Assembly (NCBI RefSeq): GCF_033118175.1
Contig: NC_083712.1
Coordinates: forward strand, 9,558,956 to 9,622,955
Direction: 5' to 3'
Source of the DNA: Dama dama
Lineage: Eukaryota; Chordata; Mammalia; Artiodactyla; Cervidae
DNA: 64,000 bases
Both the position numbers and the translations under genes were made by a program. Shown one piece after another: positions 1 to 11,145 of this stretch (within the stretch, counting starts at the first letter, position 1; each line of letters opens with the position of its first letter). The notes under the pieces were generated by a model. The model did no database searches and was not told the DNA's origin. It saw only the letters and a program-made list of their open reading frames with translations.

Positions 1-360
1 GCCCTCCTCTATTTTCACTCCACGGCGGCCACTGGCTGGCGTCTTACGCTGCCCTTTGTCACTGCTCAGACCTGCTGCCGTGGTGTACACAGCTCCCACT
101 CGCTGCTGGATTTAGGTGGCTTTTAAACAACTGCAGATGTCTTTCATATACTCAGCTTCCAGGAAGTTTTACTTTTAATCCTACATATTTCTATCTTCAA
201 TTATTAATAATTTGCTCATGACCAAGTCTGGATGGTGCTAGAAGCTTGATTTGACATTTGGCAAGCTATTTTTAAAAAGGTCTTGGAAATTTGATTAGGA
301 TATCTGCAGCTTTCCCAGAAATCAGAAAACATATTGTGATATTTTGGTATACCTATTGTG
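1..360. other. No recognised feature
   Basis: Mixed-composition DNA with no repeat family or coding signal that I recognise. Confidence 0.4.
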
Positions 361-572
361 GTTGTTTAGTTGCTAAGCCGTGTCTGACTCTTGGGACCCC
401 AGGGACTGTGGCCCACCATGCTCCTCTGTCCATGGGATTTCCCAGGCAGGAATACTGGAATGGGCTGCCATTTCCTCCTCCAAGGGATCTTCCCAACACA
501 GGTATCAAACCCGCATCTCCAGCGTCTCCTGTATTGCAAGCAGAGCCTTCACCACTGGGTCGCCAGGGAAAT
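361..572 (-). repeat. Bov-tA SINE, minus orientation
   Basis: The plus strand shows the reverse complement of the ruminant tRNA-Glu/BovB-derived SINE. The BovB-derived body ('gttgctaag..gtgtctgactc', 'ccaggcaggaatactggaatggg') comes first and the tRNA-like head ('ggtatcaaacccgc', ending in 'cgccagggaa') comes last. It is diverged but near full length. Short reading frames across it are by-products of the repeat. Confidence 0.85.
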
Positions 573-641
573 GCCATATATCTATATACACATACATATG
601 TGTATATGTAGACACACATACATACATATACATATATATTT
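573..641. repeat. TA/CA-rich simple repeat between two SINEs
   Basis: An alternating pyrimidine-purine tract (tatatacacatacatatg and similar) lies between the minus SINE and a plus SINE. It probably grew from a SINE tail. The two flanking SINEs are in opposite orientation, so they and the tract form a hairpin-like arrangement. Confidence 0.7.
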
Positions 642-770
642 GGAGAAGGAAATGGCAACCCACTCCAGGGTTCTTGCCTGGAGAAGCCCATGAACAGGGC
701 AGCCTGGCCTGCTACTGTTCATGGGGTCACAAAGAGTCAGACACAATTGAGCAACTAAGCACACACATAT
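642..770 (+). repeat. Bov-A monomer SINE
   Basis: The sequence starts 'ggagaaggaaatggcaaccc' and ends with 'gagtcagacacaattgagc' followed by 'aactaagcacacac', the typical BovB-derived SINE body without the tRNA head. Confidence 0.85.
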
Positions 771-784
771 ATTTAACACAAGGA

Positions 785-1262
785 AATCCATCATATATTT
801 AAAGAATTAACTCTAAAACTATTCCAAAAAATCGAAGAAGAGAACACTTCCAAACTCATTTTATGAGGCTAGCCTTGCTCTGATTCTAAAGCCAGACAGA
901 GACACCATGAGAAAAGGCCATATCCTCAATGAACACAGATGCAAACTTCTCAATACAACACTAGCAAACCAAATTCAACAGCACATTAAAAGGATCCTAC
1001 ACCATGACCCGATGATTTCACTCCTGAAATGTAAGGATGACTGAACATATGAGAATCAATCAATACAATGAATTACATTAGCAGAATGAAAGCTGAAAGT
1101 CAAACGCTTATCTCTATTGATGCATAAGCATTTGATAGAATTCAACACCATTTTATGACAAAAACTCTCAAGAAACTAGGAATAGAGGGTAATCACCTCA
1201 ACATACGAAACGTCATACATAAAAAGCATATAGCTGATAATCATCTTCTACAATGAAACCAC
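785..1262 (+). mobile_element. LINE-1 ORF2 fragment
   Basis: The segment resembles the LINE-1 reverse transcriptase region. It has the 'ccaaactcattttatgaggc' stretch, 'cctcaatgaacacagatgc', 'atagaattcaacaccattt' and 'caagaaactaggaatagag' blocks in the expected order. Stops and indels break the frame. It is 5' and 3' truncated and has no tail. Confidence 0.8.
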
Positions 1263-2588
1263 GAAAACGGCATCTGAGAAAACATGCTCCTTGCCTATCA
1301 AAATGGAGCAGGCCAAGGGAAAGACTGTTTAAAGTGCAACTCTTCAGAGATACCCCACCTTTGTTTTGGCCATCACTACAAACTGATGGCAAGACCTAAA
1401 AGCCCTACCAGACTCTGGGATGTTTTTAAATTCACCAGAGCAATAAAACCTTTATGGCCTCTGTGTTAAAGGCTGCGAGTCTGAACAGAGGCATTTTTGT
1501 GATGGCTGGATCTGACAATTGGCATCAGTATAACAATACAAATTTTATAAGAGAAATGACAGATTGAAAGTCTAAGCCATAAACACACAGCCAGTTTCCA
1601 AACTAAGATAAAAGCAAAAAGAAAGAAAAACTGTTTAAATTCATTTCCCTGGCTACCAAAAATGAAGCCCCAACCTTGTTAAAACTAAGTATAGAATGGA
1701 AGCAATGCTGTGAACAATAACTGCGTATTTTTATTTGAAAGATTAACGTCAAGGTCCCAAGAAGATCATTACATTTTAGAACTGACATAAAACTTCACTC
1801 ACCTATTGGTATTATTTTACTATGTTCTGTGAAAAGAACCTTATTCAAAGACCTTGACCTCCTGTGTTTGCTAGCACCGGATTCTGAGTCCTCTGTTCTT
1901 TTCAAACTTCAACTCCAAGGTTATGCTCTTCAACTCCTCCTCAGTCCACCCTGCAGTAGAATCTTCTCTGCACTTGTTAGCGTGCCTTCTTCATGATTCT
2001 GAAATCTGGAGCCTCCTTATTTCACGCTTGCCAGTGTTTCTCATCTTCCTTATTCTTGAAGAAACATCACTCATAAACACTCCATCCACAAGACTCTTCC
2101 ATAAACCTCCTTAGTTCCAAATCACTCCTGCTCTCAGTATTTGCTGAGGCCTCTGAGGTGATCCCTAAGAGCTGGACTGTTCTCCATGAACTCTTTACAG
2201 AACAAGCTGTAAAATAAATCATGCCATCAGGGAAGCCCCATGTAAATACAGAAGTGCCCAAATCAACATCATCACTCATTGTGGCCTAGTTACTTCTGTT
2301 AGAAATATGTCCATGCTGATACTGAATTCCAAGTTTCAAAGTTTATCACTGTTTCCAGTGTGCAGGACCAGGGCGAGCTTTCTCCAAAAGCCGAGGACCT
2401 CCCTACAACGTACACTTTGGGGTTGCTGACGATGAGAGCACGAGCTTTCTCTGGACAACACAGTTCCCAATGGAGGAAGGATGAAGTCAAGCTGTACCTG
2501 CTCAGTGATTCTCATCAAAAGCATCCCTTTCCAGAGGATGGAGTTAATAAAGGGCAGAGAGATGCCAGTGCATACCTTAAGAACACAT
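1263..2588. other. No recognised feature
   Basis: Moderately AT-rich DNA. Short open frames occur on both strands, none with recognisable protein features. Confidence 0.4.
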
Positions 2589-2589
2589 A

Positions 2590-2699
2590 CACATGTCAAT
2601 GTATGGCAAAAACCACTACAATATTGTAAAGTAATCAGCCTTCAACTAATAAAATTAAATGAAAAAATAAAAATTAAAAATAAATAAAAGAAAAAAAAA
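2590..2699 (+). mobile_element. LINE-1 (bovine type) 3' terminal fragment
   Basis: The 3' terminus of the bovine LINE-1 is recognisable: 'tcaatgtatggcaaaaacc', then 'caatattgtaaagtaatcag', then an A-rich tail. The flanks 'aagaacacataca' (near 2580) and 'aagaacacacaca' (near 2700) look like an imperfect target duplication, so this is a severely 5'-truncated insertion of about 110 bp. Confidence 0.7.
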
Positions 2700-2712
2700 A
2701 AGAACACACACA

Positions 2713-3052
2713 CTGTTCTTTTATGTTGGCATGCAGATGACTTACTACAAACTCCGGCACACACTGTTTCAACACTTAGGTCATAGTTGCTGTTAAGTGT
2801 TAGTGGAATGAGGGGGAAATGTCTAAATTAAATCAGGAGTATGGCCCTATGGAAAGCTAATATTCTACCCTCATTGCCCCTTGACCCACATCCCAAATTC
2901 ATATCTATATTTATGATGATAATTTATTTTCTTGAAACGTTTCTTTTCACATTTTAATACAGATTAGGTGAAGGTCTTAAACTGAGTTTAGAAGTGTCTC
3001 TTCTTTTCCATTTTCTGGAGGATTTTGTATAGGATTGGTGGCGTTATTATTG
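2713..3052. other. No recognised feature
   Basis: AT-rich sequence without a repeat family or gene that I can identify. Confidence 0.4.
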
Positions 3053-3261
3053 TGTTGTTGTTTAGTTGCTAAGTTGTGTCTGACACTTGCAACCCCATGG
3101 ACTGTAGCCTGCCAGGCTCCTGTGTTCACAGAATTCTCTAGGCAAGAACACTGGGTTGGATAGTCATTCCCTTCTCCAGGGGATCTTCTCCACTCAGGGA
3201 CAGAACCCGGGCTCCTGCATTACAGACAGATTCTTTACCATTGAGCCACCAGGGAAGCCCA
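3053..3261 (-). repeat. Bov-tA SINE, minus orientation
   Basis: The BovB-derived body lies on the left ('gttgctaagttgtgtctgac') and the reverse-complemented tRNA head on the right ('accattgagccaccaggga'). Confidence 0.9.
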
Positions 3262-3319
3262 ATTATTTCTAACGTGTCTCTAATATAAAAGCGTTATCTT
3301 GTTGCACATGTTTTTTTCA

Positions 3320-3550
3320 GACTTGAAGAATATTATCTAGAGGATAAATTGCTAAAACAGAAATGCCAGCTTATAAAGCAGACCATTTTATTAGACATTG
3401 CCAAAATGCTTTCTAATATATACTATCAATTTATACTTCCATTAAGACTGTAGAAGAGAGACTATCTCACCACAACTCTCCAGTAAGGATATTATATTTT
3501 AAAAAATCAATAGTCTAGATGTGATATTTTATTGCGATTTAAATGATCAA
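3320..3550 (-). mobile_element. Probable old LINE-1 fragment, antisense
   Basis: The blocks 'gacattgccaaaatgctttc', 'atcaatttatacttccatta' and 'atagtctagatgtgatattt' resemble the antisense of the 3' part of old mammalian LINE-1 elements. It is strongly diverged and the family is not resolved. Confidence 0.45.
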
Positions 3551-4414
3551 TTCTGTGCATTTTAATTAGGCACTGACCACTTTAGCAATTTAGACAGTGT
3601 TCTTGCTGAAGTGCTACATGCAATTTGTTAACAGGATTCCACAGGCCGCAGAAGCAGCCTTCTATTTGTTTCCAAAATGCGTACATACAACATCTGACCT
3701 GTAGAAATTATATTCAATGTTGACTGGTAGATTTGATATAAATGGGGCATAAATACTTATCTAATGTTCCTTCTAGTGTCCCTAAAGTTAACTATATTCT
3801 TTGAAAGCAGAAACTATGGGACTTTTCCCACTGTTTGTTCCCAGAAGAAACTCTTCTTTTCTATTGAAACTCTTCTCCTATCTAGATCTATAATCCTTCC
3901 AATTCAGTCACTAGCATTCTCAGCCACTTTTGCACTTACCAGTATTAGTCACTGGCTTCACCTACAGAAAGATGAGTCAAGAAGTAAGTATTACCTAGCA
4001 CAATTTTCACTCTCATGCCAAGAGAAAGATGTCCTGAAGCAAAAAATCTGAGTGGCTCCAGCAGTCCCTGGTTGTATTTTCTCCTGGGCCATCCTCACAT
4101 TAGAGGATAAATCTGCTCCTTATAGTTTTTTGCCTGCCTAATATATTTTTATTTTTTTCAAAATGTTGTTTGACACAGAAAAATATATGTATATTTTTAA
4201 TACACTGATTCTCTCACATTATATACAAAAGTATAGCCACTGAGCTGACCACTTGAAATAAGTACTACCACACATATTGTCACTGTACAAGGTTCTCAGT
4301 TCCCAGGGCCCGGGTCAACCAGTTCAAAGACTGGGCTATATTCTGGGGACACTGAGGATGCAAACATGACTGGTGGTGGAACCAGCCTGGTCAGGAACTG
4401 ACTTCATTTATGTA
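3551..4414. other. No recognised feature
   Basis: AT-rich DNA. A 95-codon open frame at 3764-4051 has no recognisable domain and no start or splice context. Confidence 0.4.
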
Positions 4415-4624
4415 TCAGTTTCAGTTTAAGTCGCTCGGTCATGTCCGACTCTTTCCGACCCCATGGACCTACCAGGCTCCTAAGTCCATGGGATTTTCCA
4501 GGCAAGAACACTGGAGTGGGTTGCCATTTCCTTCTCTAGGGGATCTTCCCGACCCAGGGATCAAACCCAGGTCTCCCGCATTGTAGGCAGACGCTTTACT
4601 GTCTGAGCTACCAGAGAAGACCCA
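4415..4624 (-). repeat. Bov-tA SINE, minus orientation
   Basis: Near-complete copy with a BovB-derived body ('catgtccgactctttccgac') and a tRNA head at the right end ('gtctgagctaccagagaag'). Confidence 0.9.
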
Positions 4625-6183
4625 GACTCCTCAAAGCATACACATTTTCAGAATTCTTTTTCATTTCCACAACATATCATTTGTAGAGTTTAAACTTTTT
4701 ATATTGGCTTTATAAACCCTAAAAACAATGATAAATCTTTCTAGAAATCAATACATCTATATTGCTCACAAATATTTTTAGGAACTCTATTTCCTCTATT
4801 TCTAGGGCTTCAGTTTTGTGTAGAAATATTACGGTCAGAGGTCACTGACTATTCTAAGTGCACCAGATGGTCCCTTCCTGGTATCCAAATATTGCCATGA
4901 ACTTCACAAATTCTGAGGAGACTAGCAACAGCAAAGCCCACACACTTAAAGAAGAGCAGAGCTGAACTGAGTCTGGTAGGAATTTGGATTGTTTGAGACA
5001 TAACATACAAAACTGAAAAAAAGTTAGCACGCAAAAGTGAGATAATATTTTTCAAATATTTGAAGTATAGATATATCGGGTAGGGATTTCATGCATTCCT
5101 AACCACTGGGTTAGATCCAGAACAAGTGTGCATACTGAGAGATGGTCTGAGCTCACTGTTCAGAAGACTTTGACAGCAGGGTTCTCAAAGGTGGACCTGC
5201 TTGCTTCAGAAGGTGCTACATTTCATGTCTCTGCACATTTCAAGCTGGACAGCCAGTAGGAAGCCTTGTGGTTGAGAGGTCTGAGTGTCAGATAGGGTGG
5301 ATTCAACAAATGGCTTTACACACAAGTTAGGCTTTGTAAGGGAAGGATAGGTAGTGAAATGGGTGGAGGAACAGATTTGTGACCTGATTAATTTCACACT
5401 TCAATGTGTCTGGTCAGGGGCTCTTATCAAACACAACTTTGAGGTACATCTCAGAGTGTTGCCAGAGGAGTTTCATTCCATTTTAGTGGAATGCTGAGGT
5501 GCTGCAGCACAATTCCAGCCACCCTGTAACCACACCCTGATGGCCACCACATCTTCTTCCTGAGACAACACATCTGTGGTTCTCTTTCAGATCAAAACAC
5601 ACCGCATGGACTCTCTCTGGTCTCTGTGCTCTTTGCTCCATATTCTCTCCTCAGTGTACCCAGATCTGGCTTTGCTTCTCACCATCCTGGTTTCCAACAG
5701 GAATAGTATTTCAAAACCAGACAGCTGAGTTTCATGATAGAAAACTCTTCCTTAGAAAACAAGGCCATCTAAGGAGTGTGGGGAAAATTGATGAAATTTG
5801 AAAACCACCATTTTGTATCATTTTATAATTCAGAGAAGAAGTTGTCTGTCAATAATAAAGCTAGTCCATGAAAAGATAAGAGAGAAATGAAGACTCAAGC
5901 AATGTTGGATTATCACCATAACACTGCAGGTTCAAACCACATTTACATGGGGAAATGGATGTTCTGAAACCACACAGAAGAGAGAAGTAGGTATGCAAGG
6001 TGTCAGCTCATGAGTGATGAAACATAAATACAACTCCTTAGAAAGAGCACATCAAGAAAATGAAAAACACAATGAACTGTGAAAAGTGGCATGTGAGATC
6101 ATCAGGTTATGCAGAAAGTAAAGGTCCCATTAGATCAAAAGAAGAAAAACATAAACTTTGAGTCTCATAATTTTAAGGCAAAA
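4625..6183. other. No recognised feature
   Basis: AT-rich sequence with no identifiable repeat or exon. A small inverted repeat (cattcca/tggaatg, about 5474-5494) is present. Confidence 0.4.
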
Positions 6184-6338
6184 CAGAGTATTCATTGGAG
6201 AAGGAAATGGCAACCCACTCCAGTATTCTTGCCTGGAGAATCCCAGGGATGGAGAAGCCTGGTGGGCTACTGTCTGTGGGGTCACAGAGTCAGACACGAC
6301 TGAAGCAACTTAGCAGCAGCAATATCAGAGTATTCATT
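6184..6338 (+). repeat. Bov-A SINE with perfect 13-bp target site duplication
   Basis: The insert at 6197-6325 begins 'ggagaaggaaatggcaaccc' and ends 'gacttagcag'-like ('gaagcaacttagcagcagc'). The identical 13-mer CAGAGTATTCATT occurs at 6184-6196 and 6326-6338. A perfect duplication shows a complete LINE-mobilised SINE insertion and fixes both ends. Confidence 0.95.
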
Positions 6339-7280
6339 ATTTGCTTATCAAAATATATGGTTAACATTGTGGTTATTATGTAATGACACTATACTTGGGC
6401 TAAAATAATACATATACAAAAGTATTACCAGATTAAATCCATTCTTTTCAACTCACAGCAAATAGCATTCTGAAAAATTATTAACTGTATAATGTAATCT
6501 AACATCTGGACAAAATTCTTTCATAAATACAAAAAAAAATAAATTAAGGCTGCAACAAAGTAATTTCCTGGGTGATTCTTTTGCTAGCAGAGCAGGCAAA
6601 GCAGTGTTCCCATGCTGAATTAATTATGTTTGATTGCAGCAGTTGAAAAAGTGTGTTTAAAGTGGCCTTTTAAAGACTATTATCCTTCAGTGAGAACAGT
6701 TGTTTGGCAAGTTAATGACACTGAAAATATTATCAGTCAATAAAAAACTAAGACAAATAATTTCAAGTGAACTTTCTTGGGCCTTTAGGAGTCAATGGAT
6801 GTTACCAATACTGCTTAGCTGTTTATTCCAGGAGTCAATGCCAAGGCTGAGATGACTGAAAAAAACAGTACCTATGTTTTTCTTCTATAGAGTCTGTTCT
6901 ATAACCACAATTGACAATATTTTCAAAGAAGCTGAGGAAACACTAATTCAGTACAATGCAAAGCTGAATCTGTGTGTTACAAAGCATGGTGGTGAAAATA
7001 TATGTAGAGCATAAAAAGTCTTCGAAAAATATATAAGATGTCTTTGAAAATAAAATGTGTCACACATCTGTGGTTATTCGTTTTATGATTCATCACCAGG
7101 TATTTTGCAAAAAAACATTGAATTTATTATGCATTATTGAACCAGCTGTGTCAAGGATACCTGTGAATTATTGTCAGAAACTGAACATTGACTTGTCCAA
7201 TACAAAGCAAGAAATGGAATGACTAGTTAAAGAACTAGTCAAGGACTAAATATATTTAAATAAAAATATGACTGAAAAAG
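6339..7280. other. No recognised feature
   Basis: AT-rich DNA without identifiable genes or repeat families. Confidence 0.4.
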
Positions 7281-7410
7281 GGAGGATCCCCTGGAGAATG
7301 GAACGGAAACCCACTTCAGTATTCTTGCATGGAGAATTCCATAAAGAGAGGAGTCTGGTGGGTACAGTCCATGGCATCACAAAGAGTTGGACACAACTGA
7401 GCGAGGAACA
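7281..7410 (+). repeat. Bov-tA/Bov-A SINE fragment
   Basis: Diverged SINE body ('gatcccctggagaatggaac', 'cagtattcttgcatggagaa', 'gagttggacacaactgagcg'). The tRNA head is missing. Confidence 0.8.
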
Positions 7411-8419
7411 TTTTCACTTTTTCATGAGTAAAGAAAAGTGCATTGAGGATAGGACAAAAGGTATAATAATCTTAAGTGTTCTTACAACTTAGAAATAACA
7501 CAATGGTAAATGAAAAGAATTGTCAAGAGAAAGTCAGGAAAAAGAGTATTTTGGGGTGATTATAATAGGTGGAAGTCAAAAGTTAAAGTTAATACATTAT
7601 AAAACTAAGGAAGAATGAAATGAAGGACATTATAAACATATAAAGGTCCAGATGAAAACAAAATATAAATATCCCTGGAATTTTGGGTTATATAAAGAAT
7701 CTACCCCAAGTCATTATGGTTTTAAACAACATCTACTTTATCTAGTCAAAGTGGCTTGAGGCCCAGACGCACTGCTGGGGTGGGGAAGGAAGGCTCCGCT
7801 AGTGGTCGAGTGGTCTCTGTCCACGGACAGGGGCAGAACTACATGGAGGCTGCATCTGGAGACCTCCTCACACTCAAGGCAGCAAAATAAATCCAAATGA
7901 GGAAGCAAAGACATAGACCACATAGAGACACAGACAGACAAAACCCCGTATAACACAACAGACACAATGAATAAACGTAAGACAAGGCACAGTTAGCCTG
8001 CATCTAATGATACAGGAACACCCAAGCCACCTGTGACACAGTCCATAGGGTAACCGGCAGTTTATTGCTTCCTAAGCATTAATACCTATAAATGAAACGA
8101 AAAGCTAGGAGAATACCAAGGAAGTGCTCAGACCAGGGAGTCTTAGGTCACATTTGAGCTATGGGTCTGCTATCAGTCCTAGTGGAATAGCTGGAGTAAA
8201 AGCTATTCTCTTGCTGTAAACAGCTGGAAAACCCATGAAAATACATGAAAATTAGACTCCATACACTGGAAAACAACTCTAGCAGGACTGTGACTCTTGA
8301 GAGAGGTGACAGTGTGATGATTCCTACAGCTACCCTGTTTTTCTTGGAGGAACTTTCATTCCCACTACAGTGAGTGACCAGATTTGAAGATACCAGGGGT
8401 GGTGAGACAGTAGCTCACC
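7411..8419. other. No recognised feature
   Basis: No family is assigned. The sequence from about 7880 to 8400 has the base composition of a LINE-1 5' region, but I cannot support that call. Confidence 0.35.
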
Positions 8420-8600
8420 TGGGAACTCACACACTGCTGGTGAGGATGCAAAATGATGCAGGTCATTTGAGAAATACTATGTCAGCTTTTTTAGAAAATA
8501 CTGAAAGGATATCTCTCAAGCAATCCAGCCCTTACACTGCTAGGTAACACATGGAATTTCTTAAAATTACATACACTATCTAAGTTCAGTCTTTCACAAA
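8420..8600 (+). mobile_element. Probable LINE-1 fragment
   Basis: 'ggaactcacacactgctggt' followed by 'gatgcaaaatgatgcaggtc' resembles the LINE-1 ORF2 3' region. Similarity fades after about 8560. Confidence 0.5.
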
Positions 8601-9519
8601 ACTACAGCTAAACACCTGTCAGTTGGTGTTTTATAAGATCAGTTCTTAAATGAGCCCACTGCTGCTGGTTGGGCTGTTATAAAATGTTTACCTGGTTCCC
8701 CACTGCAGAAAACAAGTAGAAGTCGCGACAAAATGTCAGAAACAACCATATCAATTTCCTGAACATTTACCAAATGCAGAAGACAACGACTTGGGCAGCT
8801 TTAATTCAATTTTATAAAAAAAGAAATTACAATTCTGGTCAACTTTGTCATTTGTGAGTCTGCAGCTTTCACGTCAGCTGTCACTCCCTTCCCTGATTGT
8901 CTGGATGGGGCAGCATGTGGCTTCATGGCCAGAGGAAACTCTGTGAGGCAGGACAGAGGTCGTTCACACACCGCGACCTTGTTGGCTAAAGTGGCATTTT
9001 TAGTTCAGAGCACAGATTTCTCATCCCAAGCTGGCAGGCTGCATTCAGGCGAGAGGCCATCAGCCAGAGACTTAATAGGAAGCTCCTAGAAGGAGGAGAA
9101 CTGCAGAAGGACTGAGCCATGCTGTACATACCTGTTCCTGCCTGCTTCCCTGTGAATGTCTGGGGGAGACAGATCCAACACTGAGATAAATGAAAGTCAC
9201 TGAGCACTGGATGTACATCTGAATGCATTTCTCAACCCACAGACAAGTCAGTTTTCAGAAGTTAGAAGCTTTATAGAATAAAGACGCCTGATTACAAGTC
9301 TGTTCTAACCACTGGAACTGGTCACTAAACTATGCATAGATAGATGGGACCATAGCAGAAATAAAGAAGTAAACAGACAGACAGATAAAATAAGCAGACA
9401 CAGCCTGAGCTGCACGTCAGAAGAGACACTAATTTTGCAGCTGAAGTTCAGGCCAGTTACTAAAAATAATTCAACAGTCCTGAGGGGGAAACAGTCTTGA
9501 GTCCTTGCTGTGCTTATCT
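8601..9519. other. No recognised feature
   Basis: Unassigned sequence. The part from about 9300 may belong to the 5' end of the old LINE-1 that follows. Confidence 0.35.
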
Positions 9520-10140
9520 TGGATACCAGTTTTCAACCAAAATTACCAGATACAGAATCAGGAAAGTGTGATCTATGTTAGAAAAAATAAAAACAAAGCA
9601 GTCAGTAGCAACTGTCTGTGTGGGACTGGGTGTTGGACTTAGTATAAAGAGATTTCAAAACAGCAACTATAAATATATTCAGACTATTAAAGGATAATAT
9701 ACTAACAATGATTCAACAAATAAGAAATATCAAGGGAGAAATGGAAAGCATAAGAAAGAGCCAATAGGACATTCTAGTACTGAAAGTGCAAGTAAAACGA
9801 AAATAATTACTGGATGGCCTTAATGTCAGATGTTTAGATGGTGTAAGATAAACAATGAACTTGAAAATAGATAACAGAAGTAATCTAGTCAAAAAAGAGG
9901 CAAACAGATATTGAGGGGAAAAAAAATCATGCCTCAGAGATCAGGGCCAAGCTCTTCAACACAAGTGAACAGGAGCTTCAGAAAAGGAGGGTAGGAAGAA
10001 ACAGAAGAGTATTTTGTAGAAATAATGGCCAAAATCTCCTCAAATTAAATTAAAAAATTATGAAAGGTCAAAGAAGCATAAAAAACTACAACTGGGATAT
10101 AAAATCAGCACACCCAGGCACTGTCAAGTACTGTGACATT
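9520..10140 (+). mobile_element. Old LINE-1 (L1M-like) 5' region relic
   Basis: The order of blocks ('ttaaaggataatatactaac', 'gaaataatggccaaaatctc', 'caaattaaattaaaaaatta', 'cagcacacccaggcactgtc') follows the ORF1-proximal region of old mammalian LINE-1. It is too decayed to hold a reading frame. Confidence 0.6.
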
Positions 10141-10789
10141 TCAAAGATTTTACCCTAATTGCAGGGTACAGAGTTAGCTGATGTGGTATCACCGAAACGT
10201 GGCTTCTCCTCCCTCGAGTCCTCAGGGGCTGGTGAGGCCCAGGCTGGCGGGGCACAGTGGGTGTGTATTACATTTAGGAAACCCCGACCTGCAGGCAAAC
10301 ATGCCCAGCATCTTAAGAGACACGTCCTCCTCACTGTTCTCCACAGCACGAAAGCCTGCCTTCTGCTCTGGAAGGAGACAGCATGTCTGTCTTCCAAGGA
10401 CATTCTCTACAGAAATGTCCTTAAAACGAGTACAAAACAAAAATCAGTTGGTGCTTCTGTTCACGAGATGTGCAGAGATGCCAAGTCACCCACGGAACAC
10501 TACTTTCTGACAAACATTTCACAGGCAAATCCTAACTGACCTAACTGTACTTTCCCCTCTATTTTCACTGGGTTAGCTGTCTGGTCCACAACAAGGAAGA
10601 TTATGTGACAAGGGTTATACAGATTCCAGCTCCTTTCCATGAATAAGTACCCTTCAAAGAACAGGAAGTTTCAGACCTACTTCATTAGACGCTTTAAAGA
10701 GAAACCCTTGGGGCACCATTTAATTAACGAGGTGATTCCTAAACACAGGAAAGTTTCTAAAACTGTCCACAGAATCTAACAGAAGCTCT
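10141..10789. other. No recognised feature
   Basis: Open frames up to 126 codons overlap on both strands at 10155-10539 but show no domain or splice context. They are probably chance. Confidence 0.4.
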
Positions 10790-10945
10790 TAAAACTTGAC
10801 CTATGAAGGCCTTTGTGATCCACTCTGCCTTACCTGCTTCTCAGCCTTCTTATCCCCACACCACGCAACCCCACCGTATCAGAATGCATGTAGCCACCAA
10901 CACTTCCCAAAGACTTGCATGCCTGTGCCCTTGACAGAACACGGA
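10790..10945 (+). mobile_element. L2 LINE fragment
   Basis: 'ggcctttgtgatccactctg', 'ttacctgcttctcagccttc' and 'cccaaagacttgcatgcctg' recall the L2 3' region (Cys/Pro/Leu-rich codon pattern). Ancient and diverged. Confidence 0.5.
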
Positions 10946-11009
10946 AGTTAAGGCCCAGCTTTGAAATGACAAGATGGATTCTAAAGTGCTCATGAGCGGA
11001 CCCCACCTA

Positions 11010-11145
11010 TGGGTATTCTGGATGAGATGGCTGGATTGTATCACTGACTCAATAAGTCTGAACAAACTATGGGAGATAGTGAAGGACAGGGGAGCCTGGT
11101 GTGCAGCAGTCCATGGGTCACGAAGAGTCTGACTTACCAATAAGA
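11010..11145 (+). mobile_element. BovB LINE 3' terminal fragment
   Basis: 'gatgagatggctggattgta', 'gggagatagtgaaggacagg' and 'cacgaagagtctgac' match the last coding part and 3' end of BovB, as seen in the longer copy at 57960-58110 of this window. Confidence 0.85.

Noticed and set aside
10155..10539. Overlapping frames of 126, 109, 82 and 72 codons
   Set aside because: Open frames on both strands over the same bases are typical of chance; no protein similarity recognised.
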